The notes below the pieces were generated by a model that made no database searches, was not told the DNA's origin, and worked only from the letters and a program-made list of their open reading frames with translations. A program made the position numbers and the translations under genes. Positions 62,956 to 64,000 of a stretch of 64,000 bases of DNA are shown one piece after another. Source of the DNA: Nodularia sp. (in: cyanobacteria) (GTDB lineage: Bacteria; Cyanobacteriota; Cyanobacteriia; Cyanobacteriales; Nostocaceae); the NCBI GenBank assembly GCA_007692755.1, contig REBL01000137.1, positions 1 to 64,000 on the forward strand, given 5' to 3'. Each line of letters starts with the position of its first letter. Position 1 is the first letter of the stretch.

Positions 62956-64000
62956 ATGGGTCGCGCTAAAAAGGTTGTCTTGGCATATTCTGGGGGAGTG
63001 GATACTTCTGTTTGTATCCCCTATCTGAAAAATGAGTGGGGTGTAGAAGAAGTAATTACCCTCGCAGCAGATTTAGGTCAGGGAGATGAATTAGAGCCAA
63101 TCCGAGAAAAAGCGCTGAAATCGGGTGCAAGTGAGTCCCTAGTGGCTGACGTTAAAGATACTTTTGTTAAAGATTATGCCTTTGCCGCAATTCAAGCAAA
63201 TGCCCTATACGAAAATCGATATCCTTTGGGGACAGCCCTAGCTCGTCCGTTAATTGCCAAAATATTAGTAGAAGCTGCCCATAAATATGGTGCTGATGCG
63301 ATCGCTCACGGTTGCACTGGTAAAGGTAATGATCAGGTTCGCTTTGATGTGGCTTGTGCTGCGCTTAATCCCAATCTGAAGATCCTCGCACCAGCGAGAG
63401 AATGGGGGATGAGTCGTGAGGAAGCGATTACTTATGGTGAGAAATTTGGCATTCCTTCGCCAGTCAAAAAATCTTCTCCTTACAGCATTGATAAAAATTT
63501 ACTCGGTCGTAGTATTGAAGCCGGCGTACTGGAAGATCCGGCGGCTGAACCACCAGAAGAAATTTATCAAATGACCAAGGCGATCGCTGACACGCCTAAT
63601 CAACCAGAATACATTGAAATTGGTTTTACACGCGGTATTCCTACCAGCCTCAACGGTACACCTAAAAACCCTGTTGAGCTAATTGAACAACTCAATCAGG
63701 TAGTAGGAAACCACGGAATTGGGCGGATCGACATGATGGAAAACCGCTTAGTAGGAATTAAATCTAGGGAAATTTACGAATCACCCGCTATGTTAGTGCT
63801 AATTCAGGCACACCGGGATTTAGAAAGCCTGACTTTGACAGCAGATGTCAGCCATTACAAGCGAGGTATTGAAGAGACTTATACCCAAATCGTTTATAAC
63901 GGTCTTTGGTACAGTCCACTCAAAGGCGCACTAGATGCCTTTATTCAAAAGACACAAGAACGAGTTTTGGGAACTGTACGAGTCAAACTTTTTAAAGGTA
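62956..64000 (+). CDS. argG: Argininosuccinate synthase (3' end outside window)
   Basis: 348 codons are visible, with the frame open to the right edge; the family is about 400 residues long. The ATP-pyrophosphatase P-loop [10 protein letters not shown], the citrulline/aspartate-binding [14 protein letters not shown] and [17 protein letters not shown] are all present. GGAG lies 8 bases before the ATG at 62956. It condenses citrulline and aspartate with ATP in arginine synthesis, which in heterocystous cyanobacteria also feeds cyanophycin. Confidence 0.97.
   Translation, partial: MGRAKKVVLAYSGGVDTSVCIPYLKNEWGVEEVITLAADLGQGDELEPIREKALKSGASESLVADVKDTFVKDYAFAAIQANALYENRYPLGTALARPLIAKILVEAAHKYGADAIAHGCTGKGNDQVRFDVACAALNPNLKILAPAREWGMSREEAITYGEKFGIPSPVKKSSPYSIDKNLLGRSIEAGVLEDPAAEPPEEIYQMTKAIADTPNQPEYIEIGFTRGIPTSLNGTPKNPVELIEQLNQVVGNHGIGRIDMMENRLVGIKSREIYESPAMLVLIQAHRDLESLTLTADVSHYKRGIEETYTQIVYNGLWYSPLKGALDAFIQKTQERVLGTVRVKLFKG

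Overview
The window comes from a filamentous, probably heterocyst-forming cyanobacterium (Nostocales: Nostoc, Anabaena, Nodularia or Calothrix type). The evidence is the very frequent HIP1 octamer GCGATCGC, short tandemly repeated heptamers between genes, a cyanobacterial NDH-1 subunit (NdhS), a caspase/STAND/WD40 giant protein, DUF4912 repeats and a P1B-4 cobalt ATPase with a CoaR regulator. Species cannot be fixed from sequence reading alone. Both edges cut genes: a HEAT-repeat/NACHT protein at the left and argG at the right.

Layout. 1-4.2 kb: end of a HEAT-TM-NACHT NTPase, an alpha/beta hydrolase and a DUF6918-like protein. 4.2-13.6 kb: a cobalt/cobalamin block. Divergent coaT (Co2+ efflux) and coaR (MerR-type cobalt sensor) share one palindromic operator. 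Next to them lies a minus-strand B12 uptake operon, TonB receptor (btuB-like) -> 2Fe-2S protein -> lipoprotein (btuF-like) -> permease (btuC-like), headed by a cobalamin riboswitch and a Zur/Fur-type box. 13.9-24.2 kb: a secreted or membrane PBP fused to five DUF4912 repeats, msrB, and a 1715-residue caspase-STAND-WD40 protein. 24.2-30.2 kb: a MITE, a HicBA pair, a glutathione-dependent formaldehyde detoxification cluster (class III ADH, DUF29, S-formylglutathione hydrolase), avtA and rimM. 30.3-40.5 kb: a Ser/Thr kinase, a hydrolase, ndhS, a HAS-barrel protein, a CPA2 antiporter with universal-stress domains, a UDP-xylose module (uxs, ugd), a DUF2993 protein and a Uma2 nuclease. 40.6-45.3 kb: two adjacent dynamin-like GTPases facing an AbrB-HicA-HicB antitoxin/toxin operon; this is the most defence-like island. 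45.3-51.6 kb: housekeeping recG, tsf and rpsB with a structured leader, plus an internally deleted IS200/IS605-type relic. 51.7-64 kb: a GAF histidine kinase, a GT2 glycosyltransferase, a tnpB-only IS with its omega-RNA end, a Tat-exported PhoX phosphatase, a second copy of the MITE, two exported proteins of unknown function, and argG.

How the parts work together. CoaT/CoaR and the B12 operon form a cobalt economy: cobalt is sensed through a tetrapyrrole-enzyme-like domain and pumped out, while the riboswitch shuts B12 import when B12 is plentiful. The frmA/fghA pair oxidises formaldehyde to formate. Ugd and Uxs convert UDP-glucose to UDP-glucuronate to UDP-xylose for extracellular polysaccharide. 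The strongest candidates for undescribed biology are the tandem GTPase/HicAB-AbrB island, the 2Fe-2S protein inside the B12 operon, the PBP-DUF4912 fusion, and the NACHT and caspase STAND proteins. No tRNA, rRNA or CRISPR array was seen.
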